This document shows, in pieces, positions 8,933-17,753 of a DNA stretch of 64,000 nt. Within the stretch, counting starts at the first letter, position 1. Every line of letters begins with the position of its first letter. Where the stretch lies: positions 372,001-436,000 of the forward strand of contig NZ_CP016290.1 in NCBI RefSeq assembly GCF_001679785.1, read 5' to 3'. The notes under the pieces are model-generated. The model was not told the DNA's origin. It did no database searches and saw only the letters and a program-made list of their open reading frames with translations. Made by a program: the position numbers and the translations under genes. The DNA comes from Rhizobium leguminosarum (lineage in GTDB: Bacteria; Pseudomonadota; Alphaproteobacteria; Rhizobiales; Rhizobiaceae).

Positions 8933-10591
8933 TGCCCGTCCACAAACGGTAAACCACTGAAATTATTGGAGGAATAGCGATATTGCGACGGGCAAAGCCC
9001 GGCGGTTTCAGGTATACTTTAGATCAAGCCATTGATTCTAAAGACAAACCCGCAACCGCCGGAGCCGACAATGCGCCAAGAACGCACCGTCCAAGCCAAT
9101 ATATTCGATCTTTTCGCCGAACACGAGATCGGCCGCGAGCTGAAAGCCATGTCGCAATGGCTGGATGAGCATCGTGATCTGCTCGGGCTGGTAGCGCAGG
9201 ACCTGCGCCGCCACGGCGTCAAGGAGACCGGCCGCGAGGGCCTGCCGGCGGAGGCCGTGCTGCGTTGCGCCCTGCTCAAACAACACCGTCAGTTGAGTTA
9301 TGAGGAGTTGGCCTTTCATCTGGAAGATTCCGCCTCGTTCCGGGCCTTTGCCCGGCTGCCGTGGGGGTGGAACCCGAAGAAGTCGGTCTTGCACAAGACG
9401 ATCAGCGCGATCCGGGCCGGGACCTTTGAAGCGATCAATCGCGTGCTGTTGACGAGCGCCCGGCAGGACAAGGTGGAACGCGGCAAGGTCGTGCGCATCG
9501 ACAGCACCGTCACTTCGGCGCTGATGCACGAACCGAGCGACAGTAGTCTTTTGTGGGACTGCGTGCGGGTGATGGTGCGGCTGTTGCAGCAGGCGGCTTC
9601 CTTGGGCAGCGCCATCTCATGGCACGATCACTGCCGCGCGGCGAAGAAGCGATCCCGGGCGATCCAATTTACCCGCGGTCGTCCGAAACGAGTTCAGCAC
9701 TATCGCGCGCTGCTCAGGATCACGCGCACCACCTTGAGCTATCTCGAACAGGCGGCGGCGCAACTGCCCTTGGCGGCGGGCCCGGCGGTCGAACTCTGGC
9801 AGGCCCAACTCCGCCACTATAAGCCGCTGATCGAACGGATCATCGCCCAGACCGAGCGGCGGGTCCTGGCCGGCGAGGCGGTGCCGGCTGGCGACAAGCT
9901 GGTCAGTTTGTTCGAGCCGCATGCCGACATCATCGTCAAAGGCAGCCGCGACGTCGAGTATGGCCATAAGATCAATTTGACCACCGGCACAAGCGGGCTG
10001 ATCCTCGACCTCGTCGTCGAAACCGGCAACCCGGCCGACAGCGAGCGCTTGCTGCCGATGCTGGAACGCCACATCGGCATCTGGGGCGAGGCGCCGCGTC
10101 AGGCGGCGGCCGACGGCGGCTATGCCAGCCGCGATAATTTGAGCCGAGCCAAAGCCTGGGGCATCTGCGACATGGCCTTCCACAAGAAGTGCGGCCTCAG
10201 GATCGAAGACATGGTCAAGAGCCGCTGGGTCTATCGCAAGCTGCGCAACTTCCGCGCCGGCATCGAGGCCGGCATCTCCTGCCTCAAACGCGCCTACGGC
10301 TTGGGGCGCTGCACCTGGCGTGGGCTCGACCACTTCAAGGCTTATGTCTGGTCCTCGGTGGTCGCATACAATCTCGCCCTCTTCGCCCGCCTCAGGCCGA
10401 CCTGACATCCCATGTCGCCAGCCAAAACCGGACCGGCGTGACGCCGGCAGTTGCCAATGCGCGCATGTCCACCAGAAATCCTGGCCGCCGCAATTAGCAC
10501 CCATGAGCCACACCGCATGGCTTCAAAGCGGCCACCAAGCGGAACCCAAGTGCGCTGCAAGCTCAAGAAAACCAGCGTTTATGGACGGAAA
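8933..10591 (+). mobile_element. ISNCY-type insertion sequence with 9-bp direct repeat
   Basis: CTAGTCTAG occurs at 8924-8932 and again at 10592-10600, directly flanking the element. Inside, the ends are imperfect inverted repeats: TGCCCGTCCACAAACG at 8933 and the complement TTTCCGTCCATAAACG at 10591, matching at 13 of 16 positions. One transposase gene fills the element. The intact gene and clean flanks suggest a relatively recent insertion. Confidence 0.88.
9071..10405 (+). CDS. ISNCY-family transposase
   Basis: The 444-residue protein starts at ATG 9071 (MRQERTVQANIFDLFAEHEI). An in-frame start at 9032 would add 13 residues. It has the N-terminal DUF772-like segment (LPAEAVLRCALLKQ, LSYEELAFHLEDSASFRAF) and a DDE_Tnp_1 core (RIDSTVTSALMHEP, then VEYGHKINLTTG, ADGGYASRDN, and the C-terminal FRAGIEAGISCLKRAYGLGR with the catalytic Glu). 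It is full length and undamaged. Confidence 0.9.
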   Translation: MRQERTVQANIFDLFAEHEIGRELKAMSQWLDEHRDLLGLVAQDLRRHGVKETGREGLPAEAVLRCALLKQHRQLSYEELAFHLEDSASFRAFARLPWGWNPKKSVLHKTISAIRAGTFEAINRVLLTSARQDKVERGKVVRIDSTVTSALMHEPSDSSLLWDCVRVMVRLLQQAASLGSAISWHDHCRAAKKRSRAIQFTRGRPKRVQHYRALLRITRTTLSYLEQAAAQLPLAAGPAVELWQAQLRHYKPLIERIIAQTERRVLAGEAVPAGDKLVSLFEPHADIIVKGSRDVEYGHKINLTTGTSGLILDLVVETGNPADSERLLPMLERHIGIWGEAPRQAAADGGYASRDNLSRAKAWGICDMAFHKKCGLRIEDMVKSRWVYRKLRNFRAGIEAGISCLKRAYGLGRCTWRGLDHFKAYVWSSVVAYNLALFARLRPT

Positions 10592-10761
10592 CTAGTCTAG
10601 AAACGAGCCTGGTCACTGGAGACTTTCAGAGGTCGGTCCGACCGAAGCAGGTGCGCTAAGCTGCGGTATACGCAGTATGGTTCGCGCGGTGCCATGGGAT
10701 TTCGCGTGAATCATCCAGTCTTATGTCGCGAGTGCGACCAATGACTGCTGGCAGCCACCGG

Positions 10762-12219
10762 TCATGCCGACCAGAATTTGGATCGGTAGACCTGTACTAG
10801 CTTCTCCACAGCCTTTCCAATCAGCGCAACGGGCATGGAGGCGTATCCAAATATAAACCCCGCACGTTGATCTGTTGGGGACGCAAACAGACGCGAAATT
10901 GGGTAGATCCCGACACCTTCTTGCCTCGCGCAGCCGGCGAAACGCTCTTCATCGCTGGCAGTGAGGCAGTTGAACCACGCGACGATATGCAGGCCCGCCG
11001 ACGTTCCAACGATGTCGACCTCGTCGCCAAACGCTTCGGCCATTGCATTCAGGAATACCGCACGCCTTTCGGCGTTCAATCGCCTCATCTTTCGAACGTG
11101 GCTTTCATATGCGCCCGTGTCGATCATTGACGCGAGAGCCTCCTGTTCAAAGCTCGAGCTGTGTCGATCGGTGATCTGCTTGCATCGGACAAAGGTCTCC
11201 ACAAGCGTGCTAGGCAGCACCGTGTAACCAAGGCGGAGCGTTGGCGATAGCGTCTTGGATACGGTGCCGACATAGATAACCCGACCTTTTCCGGTCATCC
11301 ACAGCGGCGGAATCGGACGTACGTCATATCGATACTCCCCGTCGTAGTCGTCCTCGATGATGTAGGTGTTCCCGGCGATCGCCCATTCGATCAGGGCCTT
11401 GCGACGTCCGGACGGAAGGACGCCGCCCAGCGGAAACTGATGGCTGGGCGTCACAAATGCCAGTGCTACACCCGTAGGATCAGGAAGCCGAGAGGTGTCC
11501 ATTCCATCCTTATCGCATGGGGTGGCAACGGGCATTGCTCCTGTAGCAAGCATCACGTTGCGGGCCATCGCGTAGCAGGGCTCCTCGAGGACAACCTGGC
11601 TTCCCGCATCGACAAGCACCCGCGCGCACAGGTCCAACGCCTGCTGGGAACCGCTGACGATGATGATCTGGGCGACATCGCACTCAATACCACGAGCTCG
11701 CCAGAGGTAGCTTTGCAAGGCACGGCGAAGTGCCGGGCTACCGGCTGGATGCTCATAGCCAAGCCGTTCTCGGTGCGCCAGGACTGCCGCGTTCAGGGCA
11801 CGCCGCCAAGCTAGCTTGGGAAAATCCGACGAAGCCACGTCGCCGTACCGGAAGTCGTATTGAAGCACTGCCTGTTCCGCGCTGATGTTCTTGGGCAACG
11901 CCATTGCACGCGAGGCATAGGCGGACACCCGGGGAGTGGTGTCTTGCGGCCGCGATTCGGGCCTAGTGCAAGTATGTCGTCCTTCGAACCCAACCGTCGG
12001 CTTCGCGCCCTGCCGCACCTGAATGTAGCCCTCAGAGATCAACTGGTCATAGGCGGCCGTCACCGTGGTCCTGGAAACGCCGAGTTCACCCGCAAGCGCG
12101 CGGCTCGAGGGCAATTTCTCACCCGTATCGTAGACGCCAGACAAAATCTGGTCGCGCAAAGACAGGTAAATGCGGCGCGTCGCGCCGCTCTTTCGTGAGC
12201 CCTTCGCTAACTGGACCAA
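10762..12219 (-). CDS. MocR/PdxR-type GntR regulator with aminotransferase domain
   Basis: About 485 residues from a TTG at 12219; the frame is open to 12357 but those residues do not resemble the family and would overrun the divergent paiB promoter. The N-terminal GntR winged helix (LSLRDQILSGVYDTGEKLPS, then LGVSRTTVTAAYDQLISEGY) is joined to a fold-type-I PLP domain. That domain has GSQQALDLCARVLVD, IIEDDYDGEYRYD and the PLP lysine in YVGTVSKTLSPTLRLGY. Such proteins sense pyridoxal phosphate or an amino compound and often control a divergent gene, here paiB 75 bp away. Confidence 0.88.
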   Translation of the reverse strand: MVQLAKGSRKSGATRRIYLSLRDQILSGVYDTGEKLPSSRALAGELGVSRTTVTAAYDQLISEGYIQVRQGAKPTVGFEGRHTCTRPESRPQDTTPRVSAYASRAMALPKNISAEQAVLQYDFRYGDVASSDFPKLAWRRALNAAVLAHRERLGYEHPAGSPALRRALQSYLWRARGIECDVAQIIIVSGSQQALDLCARVLVDAGSQVVLEEPCYAMARNVMLATGAMPVATPCDKDGMDTSRLPDPTGVALAFVTPSHQFPLGGVLPSGRRKALIEWAIAGNTYIIEDDYDGEYRYDVRPIPPLWMTGKGRVIYVGTVSKTLSPTLRLGYTVLPSTLVETFVRCKQITDRHSSSFEQEALASMIDTGAYESHVRKMRRLNAERRAVFLNAMAEAFGDEVDIVGTSAGLHIVAWFNCLTASDEERFAGCARQEGVGIYPISRLFASPTDQRAGFIFGYASMPVALIGKAVEKLVQVYRSKFWSA

Positions 12220-12231
12220 TAAAATATTCCA

Positions 12232-12259
12232 AAAGTGGCGGTGTACCTTGTGCCACTTT
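12232..12259. promoter_or_regulatory. Palindrome AAAGTGGC-N12-GCCACTTT in the mocR-paiB divergent promoter
   Basis: A perfect 8-bp inverted repeat lies at 12232-12239 and 12252-12259, centred between the two divergent genes. Its position and symmetry make it the best candidate operator for the MocR-type regulator, controlling paiB and its own gene. The role is inferred. Confidence 0.55.
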
Positions 12260-12294
12260 GATGTGAATAATGCGCTCAGGTCAAGGAGATGCTT

Positions 12295-12918
12295 ATGTAC
12301 ACCCCGCCAGCCTTCGCCGTGGAAGACACGACCGAGCTTTACGAGATGATGCGGCAATGTCGCCTTGCCAATTTCGTGACGGCTACACCCAACGGGCCGA
12401 TGGCCACTCCCTTACCTATGTTCATCGATGAGGCCGAGGGAGAAAGGGGCGTCCTCTATGCGCATCTGGCGCGACCGAACCCGCAGTGGCAGGCTCCTGT
12501 CATCGGCCATGGACTTGCAGTCTTTATGGGGCCGGACGCCTATGTGACGCCGTCCTGGTACGCTTCGAAAGCAGAGCATGGGAAGGTGGTCCCAACGTGG
12601 AACTACACAGCGGTTCACGCCAGCGGACCGGTCGAGTTTTTCGAAGAAGCCGAACGACTATTTGAGATTGTGTCGCGCCTCACGAGAATCCACGAGGTGT
12701 CACGCTCGCTACCTTGGGCAGTCACTGACGCTCCCGAAGCCTACATTCATGCTCAACTTCGTGGCATTATTGGTATTCGCATGCCCGTCGTGTCGCTGCA
12801 GGGAAAGTGCAAGATGAGCCAAAATCGTCCTGCGGCCGATCGCAAAGGGGTGAAACAGGGACTTGGCGATAGCGGCAGCCCTACCGATCAGATCGTTTCT
12901 GACATGATCCCCGGCTGA
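12295..12918 (+). CDS. PaiB-family FMN-binding protein
   Basis: The 207-residue protein starts MYTPPAFAVED at 12295, with AAGGAG upstream and a weaker ATG at 12289. It shows the PaiB pattern: a split-barrel flavin-binding fold with ANFVTATPNGPMATPLPMF, AYVTPSWYASK, VPTWNYTAVHASG and the C-terminal motif LQGKCKMSQNRPAADRKGV. In Bacillus PaiB is a negative regulator of sporulation and protease genes paired with the PaiA acetyltransferase. In proteobacteria it usually sits beside a MocR regulator, as here, and may act in pyridoxal or polyamine-related metabolism. It appears intact. A 46-bp piece of a second copy occurs at 6034. Confidence 0.85.
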   Translation: MYTPPAFAVEDTTELYEMMRQCRLANFVTATPNGPMATPLPMFIDEAEGERGVLYAHLARPNPQWQAPVIGHGLAVFMGPDAYVTPSWYASKAEHGKVVPTWNYTAVHASGPVEFFEEAERLFEIVSRLTRIHEVSRSLPWAVTDAPEAYIHAQLRGIIGIRMPVVSLQGKCKMSQNRPAADRKGVKQGLGDSGSPTDQIVSDMIPG

Positions 12919-13059
12919 GACGAGCAATCGGGGAGTGAGATTCCGGAAGTAGCAATAGATGTTGGAATAACCCTTGATCGATGAACGGATCAAGGAAAAC
13001 GCCCCTAGTTTCACAGCGATGAGCATTTGTGTCGACGCGACCAAAGCAGGAGAAGGAAG

Positions 13060-13345
13060 CCTGCCCTACAGGGCTTCTGACAGATGCCTGCTTTTACGCA
13101 TTGGGAGCGGCTAGCATGGCCCGAAGCACAATTGACAGTTGAGCCGATGCCTACACCCGGTTCGGAGCCAAGTCCAATCGGACGCACTGTTCGGCGCAAG
13201 CACTGTGAAAAGCGGGCGTTGAAGGAGGGAATGATTCCTTCGATCAATCATGTCGTCGATCTGTATAACGCCGTCAGAATATGTCATTCGCGTTGGCGGC
13301 GGGAACTATGATGCCAGTGGGGCAATAATTGGAAACTGGATTATT
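13060..13345 (+). pseudogene. B3/B4 tRNA-binding-domain protein fragment, frameshifted
   Basis: The frame from about 13084 reads SPIGRTVRRKHCEKRALKEG then MIPSINHVVDLYNAV, the conserved centre of stand-alone B3/B4-domain proteins (editing-like relatives of PheT). After a frame change near 13275 it continues YVIRVGGGNYDA, matching the next motif (PVGGENYDA). N- and C-terminal parts are missing. Such genes often accompany paiB-type clusters, which supports the reading. Confidence 0.5.
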
Positions 13346-13916
13346 TTTATCGGCAACGGCGGCTTCGCGCCCGTATTTTCGCCGTTCTCGCCGTATCCGA
13401 AAGTACCTAGAAGCTGACATGAAATCGCCCTAGGAATGCAGCTATAAGTTAGCTGGCGTGTCATCCGTAGTTGGCTTGTGATCATATCGGATACTTCTCG
13501 TCAGAATACTAGGACACGAGAGCGAATGCCGGCAAACCATCAACATCGCAGCCTGCTGTGCCGGATCGCACATCATCGTCTTAGAGGAGGCTATCCTACG
13601 GGCAGGGTGGTTGGGATCGAGCGTCTCATAGAGGAAGGCGGCAGCCGCGCGGACGGTGACGGTGGCCGTCATTGCGCGGTGGGATATCGATAACAAAAGC
13701 GGCTTGGTGATGGTTACGAGGGAACGAGCGATGCCAGTTCGTACTTGATTTCGACGAATGTTGCGTTCGTACCGCTGTCAGGTTAATTCGGTTTAACGAA
13801 AAATTCCTTGCAACAAATCATGGGGTACGATAGTTATTCGGTCGGGCTTGGCCCACGAGATCGCCTTTGCGGTCGCCCAAAAGCCTCAATGGAAACGTCG
13901 GAGGCTTTTTGAGTTT
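13346..13916. other. Non-coding or unrecognised stretch
   Basis: About 570 bp with only short overlapping frames on both strands (around 13442-13696) that show no recognisable domain. Codon pattern and context suggest decayed DNA. Confidence 0.35.
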
Positions 13917-14738
13917 TTAGGCCTTCCGTTCGACATTTTCAAAGCAGCTATATTTGGATCCGAGCATCGGCCGCTCGTCTTCCTTGATATGGCAGTCAAT
14001 CAGCTTTCCGTCGTCGGTCAGGCGCTGGTAAGGACGATTGCTGGCGTGATAGCCGCCCATGCAGATCGGCCATAGATACAGATCCGCCAGTTGCGCCATC
14101 GGAGAAGTCTTCTGCTTGGTCTTGAACTCGTAGAGCGTCTGGTTCAACTGCTCGGGGGTCAAGGGGCCGTATTTATCGGAATTGTCCTTAGCGAACGGCA
14201 TTCCCTCCGCCTTTAGAGCCTTGTAGTAGCCCCGCAGGTTCGCATCTTCAGCCTTGTTGCAGCGTTCAGGATGCACGCGCAGCTTCATGCCTTGGGTGAT
14301 AGCGTACTTCGCGGCACGTTCAACGACGACAGTAAATGCGGTTTTGCAGAGCATCCAAGGATTCTGCTTGTACTGCTCGAGGTATCGTCCACAGTATCCA
14401 GGGCGGTCGACAGTGCACGCGATACCGACCACGGGCGCCTCTCGCATCAGAATGTAAAGTTCCTCGTAGAATGCTCCCAGCTTGTTCTTCTCCCAGGCCC
14501 GCAGGAAATCGAAGTTCTCGTTCTGCGATCTGATTTCCGACGAGTGCAAGGGCGCCGTGATTTCCCATTTCTCACAGAACTTTGCGTGAACGTCTCGGGC
14601 GTTGTCCTCTTCGTCACTTTGAACCAGGATTCCACCGAGTGCGAACCAGTCGTATCCGTGCGCCGCTTTCTTCCCGACCTTGTGGGTGGGATGTCTAGTT
14701 CCGGAATCATCGAGGTAGAGGTTCAAGGTGACAGGCAC
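13917..14738 (-). CDS. DUF3800 domain protein
   Basis: The 273-residue protein starts MPVTLNLYLDDSGTRHP; the acidic LDDSG motif near residue 9 is the signature of DUF3800, a predicted RNase H-like fold. Other conserved points are WFALGGILVQ, ITAPLHSSEIRS (His and Glu), VVVERAAKYA and SPMAQLADLYLWP (the final Asp in QLADL). The family is widespread on plasmids, phages and defence-rich islands; its activity is unproven, but a nuclease role is often suspected. It is a single gene flanked by non-coding DNA. Confidence 0.75.
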   Translation of the reverse strand: MPVTLNLYLDDSGTRHPTHKVGKKAAHGYDWFALGGILVQSDEEDNARDVHAKFCEKWEITAPLHSSEIRSQNENFDFLRAWEKNKLGAFYEELYILMREAPVVGIACTVDRPGYCGRYLEQYKQNPWMLCKTAFTVVVERAAKYAITQGMKLRVHPERCNKAEDANLRGYYKALKAEGMPFAKDNSDKYGPLTPEQLNQTLYEFKTKQKTSPMAQLADLYLWPICMGGYHASNRPYQRLTDDGKLIDCHIKEDERPMLGSKYSCFENVERKA

Positions 14739-14955
14739 GGCAATCTCTCGTGGCAGTCGATCGACCGCTTAGATTTTGGGGTGGTTCGAATTCCTATAAT
14801 GCGATTATCTTCAGCACAACGGTAGCCAAATGGCGCACCGAACGCCACATCGGCGCACCGTGCACTGCTGCCGAGTTATTATTTCGGCCGGCACGGCCAT
14901 TTCCAGGATCAGAATTCCACATTTGGAACGAATATTAGAATCCAGTCGTTATCAT

Positions 14956-14978
14956 TAGTCCATTAAATATATAGACTA
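14956..14978. promoter_or_regulatory. TAGTC-N13-GACTA inverted repeat before the sulfur operon
   Basis: A pair of 5-bp arms flanks a very AT-rich core (CATTAAATATATA), ending 24 bp before the first gene of the operon. It could be a regulator site for a sulfur-starvation LysR (CysB/Cbl) or an SfnR-type protein, or simply an AT-rich promoter. Inference only. Confidence 0.3.
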
Positions 14979-15002
14979 CGCCAACAATTGGGGCGTGGCG
15001 AA

Positions 15003-15590
15003 ATGAAAATTCTGGGTCTATCGGGCAATGTCAAGCAACCGTCGCGAACTGCCTCTGTTGTGGAGGCCGTCGTCGTTGCAGCGGCATCGAAGCTGGGCCT
15101 CGAAAGCCGAACCATAGAGCTGGTTGACGCTGCTCCGATTCTATTCAGGGCGCTTCGATCCGACCAGCTGGATGCCGCGGGGCGTGCGATTATCGACGCC
15201 GTCGAGGCGGCTGATGTCCTGGTTGTCGGGTCGCCGGTCTACCGGGCATCGTATGCCGGCGCTCTCAAACATCTTTTCGATCTTGTTGACTACCGCGCAC
15301 TGACCGGCAAGCGGGTCATTCTAGCCGCCACAGGCGGCACACCGCTGCACGGTTTGATGATTGAACATCAGTTGCGCCCGCTATTCGGCTTCTTCAACGC
15401 GCTGACGCTGCCGACTGCTATTTACGCCACAGAAATCGATTTCGCGAATTATGAGATTACCAGCCCCGCGGTTCGCGAGCGCATCGAGCGCGCAGTTTCA
15501 GAACTCGCGCAGGTGCTGCCGGTCTCCAATAACGCCGCTGCCGACCGCGCCCATGGAAACCGCCCAGCGCCCCTCGCCGCGTCAGCTTAG
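15003..15590 (+). CDS. NADPH-dependent FMN reductase (SsuE/MsuE-like)
   Basis: The 195-residue protein starts MKILGLSGNVKQPSRTAS at ATG 15003; GGGGCG lies upstream. It has a flavodoxin-like fold with the FMN phosphate loop SGNVKQPSRT and the conserved VVGSPVYRASYAGALKHLFD and ILAATGGTPLHGLMIEHQLRP. Such reductases supply FMNH2 to two-component monooxygenases that cleave C-S bonds. The next gene, 20 bp downstream, is exactly such a monooxygenase, so they very likely work as a pair. First gene of the operon. Confidence 0.88.
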   Translation: MKILGLSGNVKQPSRTASVVEAVVVAAASKLGLESRTIELVDAAPILFRALRSDQLDAAGRAIIDAVEAADVLVVGSPVYRASYAGALKHLFDLVDYRALTGKRVILAATGGTPLHGLMIEHQLRPLFGFFNALTLPTAIYATEIDFANYEITSPAVRERIERAVSELAQVLPVSNNAAADRAHGNRPAPLAASA

Positions 15591-15610
15591 TCATTTTAAG
15601 GGAGAGTGCC

Positions 15611-16714
15611 ATGTCCTATGCCAGTAGAGAGCCGGTCAAATTTGCATACTGGGTGCCCAATGTTTCGGGCGGCCTCGTCATTTCGAACATCGAGCAACGC
15701 ACCAGCTGGACGATCGAGTACAACAGAAAGCTGGCGCAAATCGCCGAGGCGAGCGGCTTCGATTACGCACTGAGCCAGATTCGCTTCACCGCCGGCTATG
15801 GCGCCGAGTTCCAGCATGAATCAGTCTCCTTTAGCCATGCACTGCTGGAATCCACGACGACACTAAAGGTGATCGCAGCCATTCTGCCGGGACCGTGGAA
15901 CCCAACGCTGGCGGCCAAGCAGATTGCCACGATCAATCACCTCACCAATGGCCGTGTCGCCGTCAATGTCGTGAGTGGCTGGTTCCGCGGCGAGTTCCAC
16001 GCGATCGGCGAGCACTGGTTAGATCATGACGAGCGTTACCGCCGCTCGGAGGAATTCATCCGCGCGCTACGTGGCATCTGGACCGAGGATAATTTCACGT
16101 TCCACGGCGATTTCTATCGCTTCAACAATTATTCGCTGAAGCCCAAGCCGATCGATCCGCAGCCGGAAATCTTCCAGGGCGGCTCCTCGCGCGCCGCGCG
16201 CGATATGGCATCGCGCGTTTCCGACTGGTACTTCACAAATGGCAACACACCGGAGGAAATCGGCAAGCAGGTCGCTGACATCCAGGGCAAGGCGAAGGGC
16301 AACGGTCATTCCGTCCGCGTTGGCGTCAACGCTTTCGCCATCGTCCGCGAGACCGAGGAAGAGGCAAGGTCCGTCCTTGCCGAGATCATCGAGAAGGCCA
16401 ATCCGGACGCGGTCAATGCCTTTGGCCACGAGGTCAAGAATGCCGGAAAGGCGTCGCCTGAAGGCGAGGGCAACTGGGCGAAATCCTCCTTCGAAGACCT
16501 GGTCCAGTATAATGACGGCTTCCGCTCCAACCTGATCGGTACGCCGGAGCAGGTGGCGCGGCGTGTGGTCGATCTAAAGCGTGCCGGGGCCGATCTCATC
16601 CTGCTCGGCTTCCTGCATTTCCAGGAAGAGGTCGAGTATTTCGGCAAACACGTGATCCCGCTGGTGCGGGCGATCGAAGAGGCCGAAGCTTCGACCGCAA
16701 TTGCTGCGGAATAA
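15611..16714 (+). CDS. sfnG: SfnG-like FMNH2-dependent dimethylsulfone monooxygenase
   Basis: The 367-residue protein is a bacterial luciferase-like TIM barrel. Residues near the start, FAYWVPNVSGGLVISNIEQR, and the active-site stretch TNGRVAVNVVSGWFRGEF match SfnG rather than SsuD. Further family motifs are HDERYRRSEEFIRALRGIW, FQGGSSRAARDMA and LILLGFLHFQEEVEYFG. SfnG uses FMNH2 from a partner reductase and O2 to turn dimethylsulfone into methanesulfinate, a step in sulfur scavenging. The reductase gene is directly upstream and a transporter follows. The substrate in this strain may be a related sulfone or sulfonate. Confidence 0.88.
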   Translation: MSYASREPVKFAYWVPNVSGGLVISNIEQRTSWTIEYNRKLAQIAEASGFDYALSQIRFTAGYGAEFQHESVSFSHALLESTTTLKVIAAILPGPWNPTLAAKQIATINHLTNGRVAVNVVSGWFRGEFHAIGEHWLDHDERYRRSEEFIRALRGIWTEDNFTFHGDFYRFNNYSLKPKPIDPQPEIFQGGSSRAARDMASRVSDWYFTNGNTPEEIGKQVADIQGKAKGNGHSVRVGVNAFAIVRETEEEARSVLAEIIEKANPDAVNAFGHEVKNAGKASPEGEGNWAKSSFEDLVQYNDGFRSNLIGTPEQVARRVVDLKRAGADLILLGFLHFQEEVEYFGKHVIPLVRAIEEAEASTAIAAE

Positions 16715-16847
16715 GTCAGCATGAGACAGGCGGCCGGTTTTCGGCCGCCACGGGGAATAACGGAGCCGCAGATGGCGACACCTGCGGGCGGGATATTGCG
16801 CGCTAAGCGACCGGTTGGGCGCAATGGAAAACGGGGGCATGCGCACG

Positions 16848-17753
16848 ATGACATTGGCTTTTGGATCGCTGGGTTCCGCGCCTTTTACGCCGGAAATACA
16901 GGAGCACTTGGCTGGACTTGACGGTCAGCTGCGCCAGGACGGCGAGCGGCAAGCGACCACAAGTGAGACAATTCTAGATCTTGTAGGGGTGACCTTGTCG
17001 TTCGGCGGTGTCGTCGCCCTGACGGACATCGATCTGTCAGCGCGTCGGGGAGAAATCCTCGCCATTATCGGGCCGAACGGCGCGGGCAAGAGCTCAATCA
17101 TCAACGTGATCAGCGGCGTGTACCGATCGGATCGCGGTCATGTGCGGCTCTCCGGGCGGCTCTACACCCAGGTCCCGACACAGAAGCTCGCCCGTTTGGG
17201 TATTGCCCGCACGTTTCAAAATCTGGCCTTGTTCAAGGGCTTGAGCGTTCTCGACAATGTCGTCATTGGCCGGGCGCACACGACGCGGTCGAGCTTCATC
17301 GAACAGATCGTCGGCCTCGGTCGTGCCCGCAGGGAACAGACGGATGCCCGCAGTCGGGCCTTGAACGTGCTCGAGTTCCTCCACCTCTCGCATGTCGGCG
17401 ATCGTCTGGCCGGTACACTGCCTTATGGTTTGCAAAAGCGGGTGGAATTGGCGCGCGCACTGGTGGCCGAGCCCGACATCCTGCTGCTCGATGAGCCGAT
17501 GGCCGGCATGACGGCGACAGAAAAGAACGAGATGGCCGGTTTCGTGCGCGCCGCCCGTGACAGGTTCGGTACCACCGTCGTGCTGATCGAGCACGATATC
17601 GGGGTCGTCATGGATCTCTCCGACCGCGTCGCCGTGCTCGACTACGGCCGCAAGATCGCCGACGGAACGCCCCACGAGGTCCAGCACGACCAGCGCGTGA
17701 TCGATGCCTATCTCGGTGTCGCCCCTGAGAACGAAAACGGGGAGGGCATCTAA
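16848..17753 (+). CDS. Liv-type ABC transporter ATP-binding protein (LivG-like)
   Basis: About 301 residues from ATG 16848 (GGGGG 10 bases upstream; ATG 16824 or 16839 also possible). The ABC domain starts near residue 42: Walker [13 protein letters not shown]-loop ARTFQNLAL, signature LPYGLQKRVELARAL (LPYG in place of LSGG, normal for LivG), Walker B LLLDEPMAGM, switch His in LIEHDIG. The first 40 residues are an extra N-terminal tail. The stop codon overlaps the start of the permease gene (TAATG). With LivF it powers import by the two permeases that follow. Confidence 0.9.
   Translation: MTLAFGSLGSAPFTPEIQEHLAGLDGQLRQDGERQATTSETILDLVGVTLSFGGVVALTDIDLSARRGEILAIIGPNGAGKSSIINVISGVYRSDRGHVRLSGRLYTQVPTQKLARLGIARTFQNLALFKGLSVLDNVVIGRAHTTRSSFIEQIVGLGRARREQTDARSRALNVLEFLHLSHVGDRLAGTLPYGLQKRVELARALVAEPDILLLDEPMAGMTATEKNEMAGFVRAARDRFGTTVVLIEHDIGVVMDLSDRVAVLDYGRKIADGTPHEVQHDQRVIDAYLGVAPENENGEGI

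Noticed and set aside
9617..10513. 298-codon minus-strand ORF
   Set aside because: Antisense shadow of the ISNCY transposase gene.
14739..15002. A gene between DUF3800 and the FMN reductase
   Set aside because: The longer frames here are antisense extensions of the DUF3800 gene; the region looks like promoter DNA.
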